Assembly (NCBI GenBank): GCA_903933805.1
Contig: CAIZLM010000072.1
Location: 1-64,000 of the forward strand
Length of the DNA stretch: 64,000 nt
Direction of reading: 5' to 3'
Origin: an uncultured Bacteroidota bacterium
Lineage (GTDB): Bacteria; Bacteroidota; Bacteroidia; Chitinophagales; Saprospiraceae
Shown here: positions 1 to 8,683 of the stretch, one piece after another
Numbering within the stretch: the stretch's first letter is position 1
Layout of the letters: the number at the start of each line of letters is the position of its first letter
Position numbers and translations under genes: made by a program
Notes under the pieces: generated by a model
Told to the model about the DNA's origin: nothing
What the model saw: the letters and a program-made list of their open reading frames with translations, nothing else
Databases searched by the model: none

Positions 1-1415
1 ATGAATCCCTGAAGGGTGTATTCTTTGTCCGCTGTCCACGTGGTGTTTGTGGTAATATCCGTGGACACTGACACCTGACCAGGCGTTGGCGCTGGCATAC
101 AACCTGCGTCAGCCCATTTTGACCACGGGCAAGACCAGTCGCCTGACGGACCAAACGCACCTGCATAACTTACGGGTGTAAAAAATGCATCCGAGATGCG
201 TGGGTCACTGGTAAAATTGGCGCCATTCAGCACCGGAGATCCGGGTGCAGGGCGTGGATTTGGCAAACTGATGTTGAATGGATCAACCAATTGTGCGTCG
301 CCGGCGTTGGTGCTGGCAGTAATCGCATTGGCACCAGCGTACGTGGTAATGTTGAAGCCTGTCGTAGCGTTCGTGCTAAGTGGCGTCGTCATCCCGTGAA
401 AGTAAGAGTTACGCACGATTTGACGGCCTGCCGCTGCATTGTTGGCGGTAGAGTCTCCGTCTATGAAAAGACCAACAGGATACGCTCCAACTTCTACAGA
501 GTTGAAAATCGCCAACTCTGTGTTCCTGCGCAGGTGTGCTGCGCGCTTGTAGTTTGCATTAACAGTGCCGGATGGGCCTACAACGGTTACGTTCGAGAAC
601 GTCGCCTTGGTTTTTGGTGTCGTGCCGTCACCAGCTGCATTGTTGTCTGATTCAAAACCATTCGAGCCACTCACGTCGGCAACCTGTGGGTCACGAACTG
701 AAAGGGCAAACTGTATTTTACCGGCATAACCGTTGTCGGTGTCAAAATCATCATCCAGTGCGCGATACGCGATCAAGTGCTTGGCGTTCACCGTGCCACC
801 GAACCATTCAAATGCATCGTCTCCAGCGTACGATACCTGTACGTTGTCCACGATTGTCTTGTTTCCAACAGCACCAAACGTGATACCATTGATCTCGTTG
901 TTGGGCTGGAAAGCGATACCGGGGTATTCAACACGCACATAGCGCAGGATACCGGAGTTGTCGTCGTTGACAGCACCGCCTGGCTGGTCGCCACCGCCGT
1001 AAAGGCCCTTCGCGGGGTCAAGACCACCTTCAATGAAACCCAGACCCGCTGTACCGCTGTACACTTGGTTGGTTTGGGCCTTACCCAAGAGAATCAAGCC
1101 GCCCCAGTCGCCGTAGCTTGGTGATGCTTCATTGCTGGTGAATACAATTGGCTCACTGGCTGTACCATCAGCAACGATTTTAGCGCCGCGGGTGACGATC
1201 AGTGCACCTTTAGAGCCTTTGTCGCCTTTGATAACCGTACCTGGCTGGATGGTCAACGTAGCGCCATCGGTCACGTACACGAAACCGGTGAGCAAATAGG
1301 TGTTATCTTTTGTCCAGGTGGTGTTCACAGACAGGTCTCCAGTGACCACTACTTGTGCGCTGATTCCAGCGCAAAAAGCCAAAAGAAGTGCAAAAAGTAC
1401 AATAGTTTGTTTCAT
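1..1415 (-). CDS. Secreted beta-helix-like surface protein, 3' part beyond window
   Basis: The reading frame runs without a stop from an ATG at 1415 off the left edge, at least 471 codons. The first 20 residues are a clear signal peptide (MKQTIVLFALLLAFCAGISA), so the product is exported. The body is rich in Gly, Asn, Asp, Val and Thr with short beta-strand-like segments (for example GATLTIQPGTVIKGDKG and GALIVTRGAKI), as in right-handed beta-helix surface proteins of Bacteroidota. A segment of the mature N-terminus (TGDLSVNTTWTKDNTYLLTG) recurs in related form at the left edge (STDITTNTTWTADKEYTLQG), so the protein seems built of at least two copies of one module. No enzyme motif is visible. 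A T9SS sorting domain would be expected in the missing C-terminus but cannot be seen. Two weak -7-like boxes lie upstream, TATCTTTA at 1466-1473 and GACCTTTG at 1452-1459 on the minus strand. Confidence 0.85.
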   Translation of the reverse strand, partial: MKQTIVLFALLLAFCAGISAQVVVTGDLSVNTTWTKDNTYLLTGFVYVTDGATLTIQPGTVIKGDKGSKGALIVTRGAKIVADGTASEPIVFTSNEASPSYGDWGGLILLGKAQTNQVYSGTAGLGFIEGGLDPAKGLYGGGDQPGGAVNDDNSGILRYVRVEYPGIAFQPNNEINGITFGAVGNKTIVDNVQVSYAGDDAFEWFGGTVNAKHLIAYRALDDDFDTDNGYAGKIQFALSVRDPQVADVSGSNGFESDNNAAGDGTTPKTKATFSNVTVVGPSGTVNANYKRAAHLRRNTELAIFNSVEVGAYPVGLFIDGDSTANNAAAGRQIVRNSYFHGMTTPLSTNATTGFNITTYAGANAITASTNAGDAQLVDPFNISLPNPRPAPGSPVLNGANFTSDPRISDAFFTPVSYAGAFGPSGDWSCPWSKWADAGCMPAPTPGQVSVSTDITTNTTWTADKEYTLQGF

Positions 1416-1725
1416 AAATTTTGGACGTATAAATTTGGATGAATTGCACCGCAAAGGTCGTCCTGTAAAGATAGCCGCTGGAAAGTGTAGGTTAAGTATA
1501 GATTAAGAAATTGTTACCTGCTATTGATGTAATCAGGCAAAAGCCTTTTCGACGGCAGAGGCAGAGGTATTATCGATTAAAATAACCTCAACTGCGATGC
1601 ACTGCGGGAATATGGAATTTTTTGAGCCAGACCGCGTTCCACCCAAGTTTTTACCAAAACAGCATACTTGCCCTCCTTGGAGAGAAAATTTAATCCATCG
1701 CCGTAACCACCCAAGAAGTGACCTT
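1416..1725. other. Intergenic stretch, no gene seen
   Basis: This 310-base gap separates the secreted protein from the DUF2141 gene. Its left part should hold the promoter of the gene starting at 1415. Overlapping frames on the plus strand from about 1597 are antisense to the DUF2141 gene and look non-coding. I see no repeat or RNA structure that I can name. Confidence 0.5.
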
Positions 1726-2136
1726 TCACCATTTGTTCAGTTGAATGGCAATGTGTTGGGATGTGGGTGTAACGAGTATTTTTGTTTCGTTCCAGGTGGG
1801 CGCCCTGAATTTTGGGCGTGCATTGTTCGAAAACCCGTAGGGCTCTGTGGGTATTCCGACGAGATTGGTGTCCAATTTTCCGTTTCCATTCAGGTCATGG
1901 AAACAACTGATGGCATACGAACCCACTGGAAGTTGTGGGATAGTTACGTCCAAAGAGCCTGTTTGATACACCGGAAGTATGCGGTGGGCCCGCATTTTGC
2001 CCACCTGTAAAAAAGCGTCCTCCTGGTCGTACACCGCGATGAGGATTTGGCCTGTGGTCTGTTGGACATTGCTGATGGTCAGGTGCACATCAACACCAGC
2101 CCCGGTGTTGAGAAACCAAAGAATAAGTGCGATCAT
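1726..2136 (-). CDS. DUF2141 family small exported protein
   Basis: This 136-residue protein matches the DUF2141 pattern: a beta-rich domain opening with LTISNVQQTTGQILIAVYDQ, followed by the diagnostic PVGSYAISCFHDLNGNGKLD stretch and an IPTEPYGFSNNAR tail motif. A short hydrophobic start (MIALILWFLNTGAG) probably acts as a signal sequence, which puts it in the periplasm or at the surface. The family has no established function. The gene stands between the secreted beta-helix protein and fbp, both also on the minus strand, and a short hairpin element separates it from fbp. Confidence 0.85.
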   Translation of the reverse strand: MIALILWFLNTGAGVDVHLTISNVQQTTGQILIAVYDQEDAFLQVGKMRAHRILPVYQTGSLDVTIPQLPVGSYAISCFHDLNGNGKLDTNLVGIPTEPYGFSNNARPKFRAPTWNETKILVTPTSQHIAIQLNKW

Positions 2137-2170
2137 AGTCAGTCAGGTCGTAAAATAATGGTGAATAAAG

Positions 2171-2244
2171 GTAACCCGTTGGGTGGCCGCGTCTGAGAAA
2201 AAAGTCGCTTTTTTCGCGCGTCAGCGTCCCATCCAAACAGTCAC
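2171..2244 (+). repeat. Two-armed hairpin element, short form (74 bp), copy 1
   Basis: Left arm GTAACCCGTTGGGTGG continues into CCGCGTCTGAGA. The right arm reads GTCAGCGTCCCATCCAAACAGTCAC, the degenerate complement of the standard arm. It lies between fbp and the DUF2141 gene. The 8-base flanks do not match each other, so any target duplication has decayed. Confidence 0.75.
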
Positions 2245-2300
2245 CTCTAAACAACAGATCATCTGATTCGTTGTTTAAGCATTATTGTTGAAGCAGATCA

Positions 2301-3377
2301 TTATAGCGGCAGGGCAGAATACCGTTCGATAAATGCTTTCAGTTCGTCCACCATAGTCGGCGAGCCGATGGCGATGGTGCAACGTTGGTGCAAATCGTGG
2401 GGCGTCACTTCGAGGATCCGTTTTAGCTGGGTGTTCATGGCTTTCCCGCCGGCTTGTTCGATCAGCATGGCGAGTGGGTTGCATTCGTATAGCAGGCGGA
2501 GTTTCCCCTTGGGATATTTGCGGGTACTTGGGTAGAGAAAAATACCTCCTTGAATGAGGATACGGTGGACATCACTCACCATGGAGCCTATGTACCGCAA
2601 TCCATAATTTTGGTCGGAGCAATTGTCGATATACCGGCGCATTTCCAGGTCAAACTTGGAATAGTAGCCTTGGTTCACAGAGTAGGTTTGGCTATTTTCG
2701 GGAATGCGCATGTTGCGGTGGCTGAGGCAAAACTCTCCAATACTTGGGTCGAGGGTAAAGCCATTGACGCCGCGTCCGGTGGTGTACACCAGCATGGTGG
2801 AAGTACCGTATAGCACATACCCTGCGGCGACTTGTTTGGTTCCTGTCTGTAGAAAGTCATCGATGGTGGCGGGACCGCTGGGGTCACTTTTGCGACGGTA
2901 AATGGCAAATATGGTTCCCACCGACATATTTACGTCGATATTGGAGGATCCGTCGAGCGGATCGAACATGACGACGTAGTGGCTTGGTTTGGAGGTGACG
3001 GGAGGCACATGGATGATATTGTCGTTTTCTTCAGACGCGATGGCGCAGCACTCGCCGGAATTTTGGAGGCACTCGATAAGCCTTTCATTGGCATAGACAT
3101 CAAGCTTTTGTTGGGTGTCACCGCTTTGGTTTTCGCCGCTATCGGCCATACCGAGGATGTTGACGAGACCGGCTTTATTGACTTCCCGGTTGATGATTTT
3201 AGCGGCAACGCCAATGTCGCGCAACAGTCCTGTGAGTTCGCCTGTGGCGTAATCGAAGTCTTTTTCAGAGCGCAGGATAAATTCATCGAGCGTAACGATG
3301 CGGTTGTTGGGGATATTGGCGGACGAAATTTGGGATACGCTGTTGAGCGCAGTTTTTTTAAGAGCGGCAGTGGCCAT
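2301..3377 (-). CDS. fbp: Fructose-1,6-bisphosphatase class 1
   Basis: Hydrolyses fructose-1,6-bisphosphate to fructose-6-phosphate in gluconeogenesis, in the cytoplasm. The 358-residue length fits the class 1 family. The metal/active-site signature FDPLDGSSNIDVN is at residues 138-150. Upstream acidic residues (SEEND near 115-119) and the substrate loop near YVLYGTSTMLVYTTG are present. The C-terminal part holds the conserved YPKGKLRLLYECNPLA segment. It is transcribed alone, divergent from the small lipoprotein gene at 3515. A perfect Bacteroidota -7 box, TATCTTTG, sits 41 bases upstream of the ATG. Confidence 0.97.
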   Translation of the reverse strand: MATAALKKTALNSVSQISSANIPNNRIVTLDEFILRSEKDFDYATGELTGLLRDIGVAAKIINREVNKAGLVNILGMADSGENQSGDTQQKLDVYANERLIECLQNSGECCAIASEENDNIIHVPPVTSKPSHYVVMFDPLDGSSNIDVNMSVGTIFAIYRRKSDPSGPATIDDFLQTGTKQVAAGYVLYGTSTMLVYTTGRGVNGFTLDPSIGEFCLSHRNMRIPENSQTYSVNQGYYSKFDLEMRRYIDNCSDQNYGLRYIGSMVSDVHRILIQGGIFLYPSTRKYPKGKLRLLYECNPLAMLIEQAGGKAMNTQLKRILEVTPHDLHQRCTIAIGSPTMVDELKAFIERYSALPL

Positions 3378-3417
3378 AGAGTGGTGGTGTGGGTGGTGGT
3401 GGATAGATTTGGCGTTT

Positions 3418-3425
3418 CAAAGATA
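3418..3425 (-). promoter_or_regulatory. -7 promoter box of fbp (TATCTTTG)
   Basis: On the minus strand TATCTTTG matches the Bacteroidota consensus TAnnTTTG exactly. It implies a start of transcription near 3411 and a leader of roughly 34 bases. I do not see a clear -33 TTG at the usual spacing. Confidence 0.55.
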
Positions 3426-3514
3426 GGTAAAAACCCTTTTGGTCATTGGTTTAAGAATAGAATATCAGCAATACCGTTATCTTTACCTATTGCGGCACGA
3501 AGCAAACTGGGAAT

Positions 3515-3904
3515 ATGCAAAAGAGATATTTTAAGATAATTTGGCTGTTGGTATTTTTGTGTGGCTGCCGGCCGTCGGCGCCGGAGGAAATACCGCTGCC
3601 CACAAGAATTTGTATACGCACCTCTCACCACGGCCAACCGATTCCCCATGCAACGGTGTGGGTAAAATACCGGGCGGATTCTTTCCCGGGATATGATCAG
3701 CCTGCGAGCTATTTTGATGCTTCGTTTGAAACGGGCGCGGATGCGAGGGGGTGTATTGAGCCTGTTCCGGAGGGGCGGCATTGGTTGATTGCGTTTGGGT
3801 ATGACAGTCTGCATTACCCAAACTACGTGTATGGAAGTATGTTGGTGGATGTTTACTTGGGCATCAAACCGGTGATCGACACCACGCTGTTCGTTTCGGA
3901 GTAG
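3515..3904 (+). CDS. Small lipoprotein of unknown function
   Basis: The 129-residue product starts with a basic N-terminus and a hydrophobic stretch ending in the lipobox-like FLCGC, so it is probably lipidated at Cys17 or nearby and anchored in a membrane. The mature part (roughly residues 25-125) looks like a single beta-sandwich: it contains ICIRTSHHGQPIPHATVWVKY, a pattern common in carboxypeptidase-regulatory or transthyretin-like domains, and a later WLIAFGYDSLHYPNY segment. No catalytic motif is seen. It is divergent from fbp with 137 bases between the two starts. A TATCTTTA box near 3478-3485 may be its promoter. The coding call rests on the signal sequence and the open frame; I do not recognise the family. 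Confidence 0.7.
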   Translation: MQKRYFKIIWLLVFLCGCRPSAPEEIPLPTRICIRTSHHGQPIPHATVWVKYRADSFPGYDQPASYFDASFETGADARGCIEPVPEGRHWLIAFGYDSLHYPNYVYGSMLVDVYLGIKPVIDTTLFVSE

Positions 3905-4023
3905 TGGGCGTGGCAGCAGTCGCCGCTACTTGATTTCTCGGCAGCAAAACTTGATTTAGGATTGTTGTCGGTTTGGGTGCCAGTGGGTGGGTGGATAATT
4001 TACCCGGAACACGTTGCCCGGAA

Positions 4024-4060
4024 CAAAAAAAGCCCGTTGCAACGACATTGCAACGGGCTT
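4024..4060 (-). terminator. Intrinsic terminator of the sorting-domain mini-gene
   Basis: A perfect 13-bp stem (AAGCCCGTTGCAA at 4030-4042 with its complement at 4048-4060) closes a 5-base loop. Read on the minus strand it is followed by a run of T (complement of 4024-4029). It lies 25 bases after the stop of the gene at 4085. Confidence 0.9.
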
Positions 4061-4084
4061 TGGCAGCAGCGAAAGGGTGCTTGC

Positions 4085-4396
4085 CTATCTTTTATCAATT
4101 TTTTGAGTCGTCAGGATATGCTTTCCCTTGTCGATCATTTGCACGAGGTAAACGCCTTTGGGGAGATCACCAACGTAGTGGTATTCGCCCTTGAGGTGTT
4201 CGAAAGATTTAACTTTTTTACCCACCAAGTTGAATACCAGTATCTGTAGAACGAGGTCATTGTTGTCGTGCACGGAGATGTTGTCGATGGCAGGGTTTGG
4301 GAACACAGAAAGCTCAGGTTTTAGTGGGCCGACGTGTTGGGCATGGAGTGAAATACCACCCAATAATAGTGCAAAGGCGAGTAAAAATTGTTTCAT
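4085..4396 (-). CDS. Stand-alone T9SS type-A sorting-domain mini-protein
   Basis: The 103-residue product consists almost entirely of a signal peptide (MKQFLLAFALLLGGISLHAQ) and a C-terminal sorting domain. The domain shows the usual landmarks: LSVFPNPAIDNISV at its start, a central LQILVFNLVGKKVKSFE, then LPKGVYLVQMIDKGK and a basic end. Such domains are recognised by the T9SS and removed or modified during export. Here there is no cargo domain between signal peptide and sorting domain. I chose the ATG at 4396 rather than the one 30 bases upstream because the signal peptide begins there. A strong terminator follows directly, so it is a single-gene unit. Confidence 0.85.
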   Translation of the reverse strand: MKQFLLAFALLLGGISLHAQHVGPLKPELSVFPNPAIDNISVHDNNDLVLQILVFNLVGKKVKSFEHLKGEYHYVGDLPKGVYLVQMIDKGKHILTTQKIDKR

Positions 4397-4599
4397 ATAC
4401 AAGTGATTAATTTGTTGATTGGGCAAAAAAGATTAGAAAAATCGGTTTGAGAAACTTGGTGGCAGGCATTTCCACCGAAACAAGGCCCAATTTAAGGATA
4501 ATAAATACGGGGATCAAAATTTTATTCGGAAGGTTCACCAAATTTTAACGTTTGACCGACAATAAACGCGGCCCCTTGTTTTCCGTTTTCCCTAAAATA

Positions 4600-5325
4600 T
4601 TACCTATCCCTTCCTGAAACCAACCGTTCGTCGCGATTTCCCTCCAGTAGATCAAAATAGCGCATACGCACATATTTTTTTCGTTGTACCACCTGGGTAA
4701 TGCTCACGGTTTGTACGCGGCCCTCCCGCTGCATGACAAAATCGTAATCGGGGTCACCAACGCTACCCGACCGATGGAGCTGAATGATGGCACTCGGATT
4801 GGGTGCCTTGCCGGGTGGTAGTGTGGCAAGCCATTGGTGAAAAACATTCGCTCTTTTGACCTGCATGTCGGGTGGATAAAGCGTAGCCGAACACCAGAAA
4901 TGCGGCTTGCTTGCCGGGAGTTCTTGGTAGAAACGGTGGGTGCCATCCCATCTAAATTCTACCACCGTGCCGGGTTGAAAAAACAAGAGGGTAAAGGGTT
5001 CTATGCCATCCAACGCGTATTGTTCAAAAAAAACCGCCGGTTGAGGCTCCTCAAAGAAGTCGAGCAACATGAGCCCGCGACTCCGGCGGTATGGGGGAAG
5101 GTGTTGGTGTTTGTCAAAAGCACCATTGAGCAAACACGCTGTTTTGCCATTTTCCCCGGCCACAATCCAGGTACCCCCGGCTTTGGCATCCCTGGGGAAC
5201 AGCACCTTAGAACCACCCTTCACCTCCGTCTCCTCAATCGAGAAAGTTGAACGGGCGGGTGCCTCGTCGCGGTTGTGGGTAATCGTAAAGCCACCGCGGG
5301 TTGGCAGATAGGTGACGGTACACAT
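4600..5325 (-). CDS. NRDE (TANGO2-like) family protein
   Basis: The 241-residue protein begins MCTVTYLP and carries HNRDE at residues 18-22, the signature of the NRDE/TANGO2 family. A Cys directly after the initiator Met is typical and resembles the nucleophile of Ntn hydrolases, but a reaction has not been established for the family. The central part has GGTWIVAGENGKTACLLNG, also typical. The ATG at 5325 is chosen so that Cys is residue 2; the frame is open 18 codons further upstream but those codons are not conserved-looking. It is the last gene of the frr / DUF5606 / GT2 run, 28 bases after the glycosyltransferase. Confidence 0.85.
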   Translation of the reverse strand: MCTVTYLPTRGGFTITHNRDEAPARSTFSIEETEVKGGSKVLFPRDAKAGGTWIVAGENGKTACLLNGAFDKHQHLPPYRRSRGLMLLDFFEEPQPAVFFEQYALDGIEPFTLLFFQPGTVVEFRWDGTHRFYQELPASKPHFWCSATLYPPDMQVKRANVFHQWLATLPPGKAPNPSAIIQLHRSGSVGDPDYDFVMQREGRVQTVSITQVVQRKKYVRMRYFDLLEGNRDERLVSGRDR

Positions 5326-5353
5326 GAATCTAGGGGTTAAAGGGTCCGAAGCA

Positions 5354-6103
5354 TTAAGCCGGCTTCCTGTACATGGCAAAATTTGCCAAGCCCAGTCGTT
5401 GTAAAAAATGGCCGACAGAAACCCTTAAAACGCCCAACCCATACGTCATACTGCGTCGAAAATTAATACTGGAAGCCTCTTCAAAGTACTTTGTTGGACA
5501 CGTTACCTCGCCAATATCAAAACCGGCGTAAACGATCTGGGACAGCATTTCATTGTCAAAAACAAAATCATCTGAGTTTTCATTGAAGTTGATGCCCTCC
5601 AAAACGGCTCGCCCGAATGCCCTGTATCCCGTGTGATATTCTGAAAGTTTGTAATTGATCAGGATATTTTGGAATAACGTGAGAAAACGATTGGCGATGT
5701 ATTTGTAGAGCGGCATACCACCTTTTCGGGCGCCAATGCCCAAAATTCGCGATCCAAGCACCACGGGATACAGCTCTTCCCCGATGATATTGACCATGCT
5801 TGGGATCAATTTGGGGGTGTACTGGTAATCTGGGTGCAGCATAATCACAATATCGCCGCCAATTTGCAAGGCTTTGTTGTACAGTGATTTCTGATTGCCC
5901 CCATACCCCTTATTTTTTTCGTGCACGATCACGTGTTGTATGCCCAAGCTATGGGCGAGTGCGGCGGTGTTGTCGCGGCTGTTGTCATCGCAGAGGATAA
6001 CCTCATCCACCAGATCGAAAGGAATCTCCCGATAGGTTTTTTCGAGGGTTTTAGCTGCATTGTAAGCAGGCAATACGACTACGACTTTTTTTCCTTTGTA
6101 CAT
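5354..6103 (-). CDS. Family 2 glycosyltransferase (DPM1-like)
   Basis: A 249-residue GT-A fold transferase without membrane segments. It opens with KVVVVLPAYNAAKTL (nucleotide-binding strand), has DDNSRDNT around residues 38-45, and MLHPDYQYTPK in the place of the acidic donor-binding motif, a form common among bacterial polyprenyl-phosphate sugar transferases. The acceptor part includes LSEYHTGYRAFGR. By family it would transfer a sugar from a nucleotide donor to a lipid carrier at the inner membrane; the exact substrate is unknown. The ATG at 6103 is preferred because the longer frame (to 6229) would run into the DUF5606 gene. It is in an operon, 31 bases after DUF5606. Confidence 0.88.
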   Translation of the reverse strand: MYKGKKVVVVLPAYNAAKTLEKTYREIPFDLVDEVILCDDNSRDNTAALAHSLGIQHVIVHEKNKGYGGNQKSLYNKALQIGGDIVIMLHPDYQYTPKLIPSMVNIIGEELYPVVLGSRILGIGARKGGMPLYKYIANRFLTLFQNILINYKLSEYHTGYRAFGRAVLEGINFNENSDDFVFDNEMLSQIVYAGFDIGEVTCPTKYFEEASSINFRRSMTYGLGVLRVSVGHFLQRLGLANFAMYRKPA

Positions 6104-6134
6104 TTGAAATGAAGGGTGGTAGTGATCAATGGTA

Positions 6135-6608
6135 TTACTGTTCTTTTTCAGCAACGTCCTCTGCTGTGGCCGGTTCTTCCGATGCTGCTGAGGCGTCCGC
6201 TTCCAATTTTGCTTCCTGTAAGATGCCATTTGCGTGCATAAAATTGTACCATTTTATACATTTTTTGATGTCGTTGATGTGCACCCTGTCACGGTCGTGG
6301 GTGGGCAGTATTTCGCTGAAATAATCGCGCAAGACGGCACCTGCTGCATTGATATCGGCTGGTGGCAAGGTTTCATGCACATCGAACATTTTTTCAAAAA
6401 CATCCACCAATGGCACCGTGTCTTCTCCTGCTTCGGAGTAGGTATAAATAGCCACGGTGGCGAGGGGCGTCACCTGCCCTTGACGAGCCGACACGAAACG
6501 TGTACGGCCCTCTTTTCGGTCTTCAATGATCACGCCATCGGCGCGGCTCGCGATGAGCTTGTGCACGCCGGGAATACCCGACACGACGAGAAATTTGTCT
6601 AAATTCAT
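6135..6608 (-). CDS. DUF5606 domain protein
   Basis: The 157-residue product begins MNLDKFLVVSGIPGVHKLIA and continues with ADGVIIEDRKEGRTRFVSAR, a conserved Bacteroidota family often found near translation genes. The first 70 or so residues look like a small SH3/Tudor-like beta domain; residues 75-130 look helical, and the last 25 residues are an acidic Ala/Glu tail. Function is unknown. An alternative ATG lies 12 bases upstream (6620). It follows frr by 81 bases and precedes the glycosyltransferase by 31, so it is most likely co-transcribed. Confidence 0.85.
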   Translation of the reverse strand: MNLDKFLVVSGIPGVHKLIASRADGVIIEDRKEGRTRFVSARQGQVTPLATVAIYTYSEAGEDTVPLVDVFEKMFDVHETLPPADINAAGAVLRDYFSEILPTHDRDRVHINDIKKCIKWYNFMHANGILQEAKLEADASAASEEPATAEDVAEKEQ

Positions 6609-6689
6609 TTTTTTATACATTAAAAGAGGCCCGGACCATCCCAGTACCTCAACATGATGATCAGAAATACCATCTGGCACCTCCAAGTG

Positions 6690-7250
6690 TTAAACGGTCA
6701 TGATTTCCTTATCTTTGGCAACGACCAACTTATCAACCTGCTCTACATATTTGTTGACAAGTTCTTGTAATTCTGCTTCTTTGCGCTTGCCCATATCTTC
6801 TGGCAGACCATCTTTGACGGATTTTTTAATCTGATCAAGGACTTTTGGTCGGGCGCTGCGCACACCAACTTTGGCTTCTTCACCGGCATGTTTGGCTTTT
6901 TTCACCAACTCCCGGCGGCGCTCTTCGGTGAGTGGTGGCACCGACAGACGGATCACTTCTCCATCGTTGGCGGGTGTGATGCCGAGGTTTCCATTGATGA
7001 TAGAGCGCTCAATGGTGCCCAGCATTTTACGCTCCCAGGGTTGGATCAAAATAGTTCTGGCATCAGACACCTGTACGTTTGCGATCTGAGAAATGGGGGT
7101 TGGTGTGCCATAATAATCCACCAAAAGGTCATTGACCAGGGATGTAGAAGCTTTGCCGGTGCGCAATTTGGCAAGTTCATGGTTTAGGTGGTCGAGGGCT
7201 TTTTCCATGTAGCCCTTCGCTTCAGCGATTGATTTTTGTACTTCTTCCAT
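6690..7250 (-). CDS. frr: Ribosome recycling factor
   Basis: At 186 residues this has the normal length. It releases mRNA and tRNA from the ribosome after termination, together with EF-G. Diagnostic parts are LAKLRTGKASTSLV, VDYYGTPTPISQIANV, the IQPWERKMLGTIERSI stretch, and the C-terminal helix VRSARPKVLDQIKK with the hinge before it. It is the first gene of a four-gene run with DUF5606, the glycosyltransferase and the NRDE protein, and is divergent from the SpoIIE phosphatase. A box GAACTTTG, one base off the -7 consensus, lies about 80 bases upstream. Confidence 0.98.
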   Translation of the reverse strand: MEEVQKSIAEAKGYMEKALDHLNHELAKLRTGKASTSLVNDLLVDYYGTPTPISQIANVQVSDARTILIQPWERKMLGTIERSIINGNLGITPANDGEVIRLSVPPLTEERRRELVKKAKHAGEEAKVGVRSARPKVLDQIKKSVKDGLPEDMGKRKEAELQELVNKYVEQVDKLVVAKDKEIMTV

Positions 7251-7392
7251 AGTTTTTTTTGTTCGTTACGTCGTTGATTGGGGTTGCTTGAGACTATTAA
7301 CCTCCAACGAGGAACTATTTCCGCACGCAAAGTTCATAAGTTTTATGAAAAACAATCTTTAAAAAGTGATGTGTTGTACCTTCGGCCTTGCC

Positions 7393-8637
7393 ATGCCAGA
7401 ATTGCAGGAAATAAAAACCACCCTTTCCAGGATAGATAAACTGGAACGAGAGATCGGTCTGAAGCAATTACAGATCAATAGTTTGCTGACCATCACGCAA
7501 GCCATCAATGAGAATGTGCCTGCAGATGACCTGTTTAAGATGTATGGGGCGTTCCTGCGTTTTGAAATGGCTATTCGCAAAATGGCGCTCTTTTTCCGCG
7601 AAGGTACGGCATGGGAATGCAAAGCGTCCTCTGGAGTTACCGAGGAATTGTTGAACAATGACATCAGCGATGATTTGGACCGTATTCGTACGACACAGGG
7701 GCTAGAAGACGCTGTTCAGCCGCTGTTTCGCGAATTTGACCTGGTGATTCCGGTGATGCACAAAAACACCGCCATTGCTTATGCCTTTCTGGGCGGCTTC
7801 CGCGACGAAGATGATGTGTACAGCAAGGTACAATTTGTCACCACCATCACCAATGTCATCACGGTAGCCATCGAAAACAAGCGCCTGTTTAAATCACAGG
7901 TACAGCAAAAGATTGTCAACCGAGAAGTAGAGCTCGCCGCTGAAATCCAGCAGGCGTTGGTGCCCAACCGCATGCCCTCCAGCGCCGCCTACCAACTTTC
8001 CAGCATTTATAAGCCCCACTTTGCTGTGGGCGGCGATTACTACGACGTGGTGGAATTCCCCGATGGAAAAATCGCTTTTTGCATCGCTGACATTACGGGA
8101 AAAGGGGTGTCTGCCGCCCTGCTGATGGCCAATTTTCAGGCTAATTTTAGAGCCCTCGTTTCGCGAAGGCCCGCTTTGGAAGAGTTGGTAACCGACATGA
8201 ATTCAGCCGTTTTCAACGTCACCAAAGGCGACAAGTTCATTACTTTTTTCGTCGCCAAATACGACTCCATTACCCGTACTTTGCACTATGTCAATGCCGG
8301 TCATACACCCCCCATTCTCGTCATCAACGGTGAAGCTATTCCGCTCAAAAATGGCTGTACCTCCCTTGGATGGCTACCCGAATTGCCTTTTCTTGAACTT
8401 GGTGGTGTCTGCCTGACCGGCGAAGCCATTATTTTTTCTTATACAGACGGCCTGACAGAAGTGCGCAACAGCAAGGGCGAAGAGTTTGGGGAAGACAACT
8501 TGATTGCGTTTTTGCTGGATCATGCCAACTTGGATGCAAAAAATATCAACGACGATCTTTTGGGCCACGTGGAAGCGTTTCGGGGCCGTGAGCCCTGGCC
8601 CGACGACATCACTGTATTGACCTGTAAGGTTTTTTGA
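7393..8637 (+). CDS. GAF-SpoIIE (PP2C-type) serine phosphatase
   Basis: A 414-residue soluble regulator. Residues 1-35 are a short coiled coil, about 40-160 a GAF-like sensor domain, then a linker helix EVELAAEIQQALVPNRMP, and about 200-414 a PP2C/SpoIIE domain with GGDYYDVVEFPDGKIAFCIAD, ITGKGVSAALLMANFQ, NAGHTPPILV, YTDGLTEVRN and a closing WPDDITVLTCK. The metal-binding Asp residues are present, so it should be active. Proteins of this type dephosphorylate anti-sigma-factor antagonists in partner switching, but no partner gene is in the window. I chose the ATG at 7393; a longer frame starts at 7366 but has no support. A TACCTTCG box just before the start (about 7377-7384) could give a very short leader. 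Confidence 0.9.
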   Translation: MPELQEIKTTLSRIDKLEREIGLKQLQINSLLTITQAINENVPADDLFKMYGAFLRFEMAIRKMALFFREGTAWECKASSGVTEELLNNDISDDLDRIRTTQGLEDAVQPLFREFDLVIPVMHKNTAIAYAFLGGFRDEDDVYSKVQFVTTITNVITVAIENKRLFKSQVQQKIVNREVELAAEIQQALVPNRMPSSAAYQLSSIYKPHFAVGGDYYDVVEFPDGKIAFCIADITGKGVSAALLMANFQANFRALVSRRPALEELVTDMNSAVFNVTKGDKFITFFVAKYDSITRTLHYVNAGHTPPILVINGEAIPLKNGCTSLGWLPELPFLELGGVCLTGEAIIFSYTDGLTEVRNSKGEEFGEDNLIAFLLDHANLDAKNINDDLLGHVEAFRGREPWPDDITVLTCKVF

Positions 8638-8683
8638 TCAGGGGCAATATCCGCTACCGACCCTCACCTGCTAAGCGTTCACC

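Noticed and set aside
5354-6103. Apparent loss of the DxD motif in the GT2 protein (HPDYQY instead)
   Set aside because: This form is usual in the DPM1-like bacterial group, so it does not point to an inactive enzyme.
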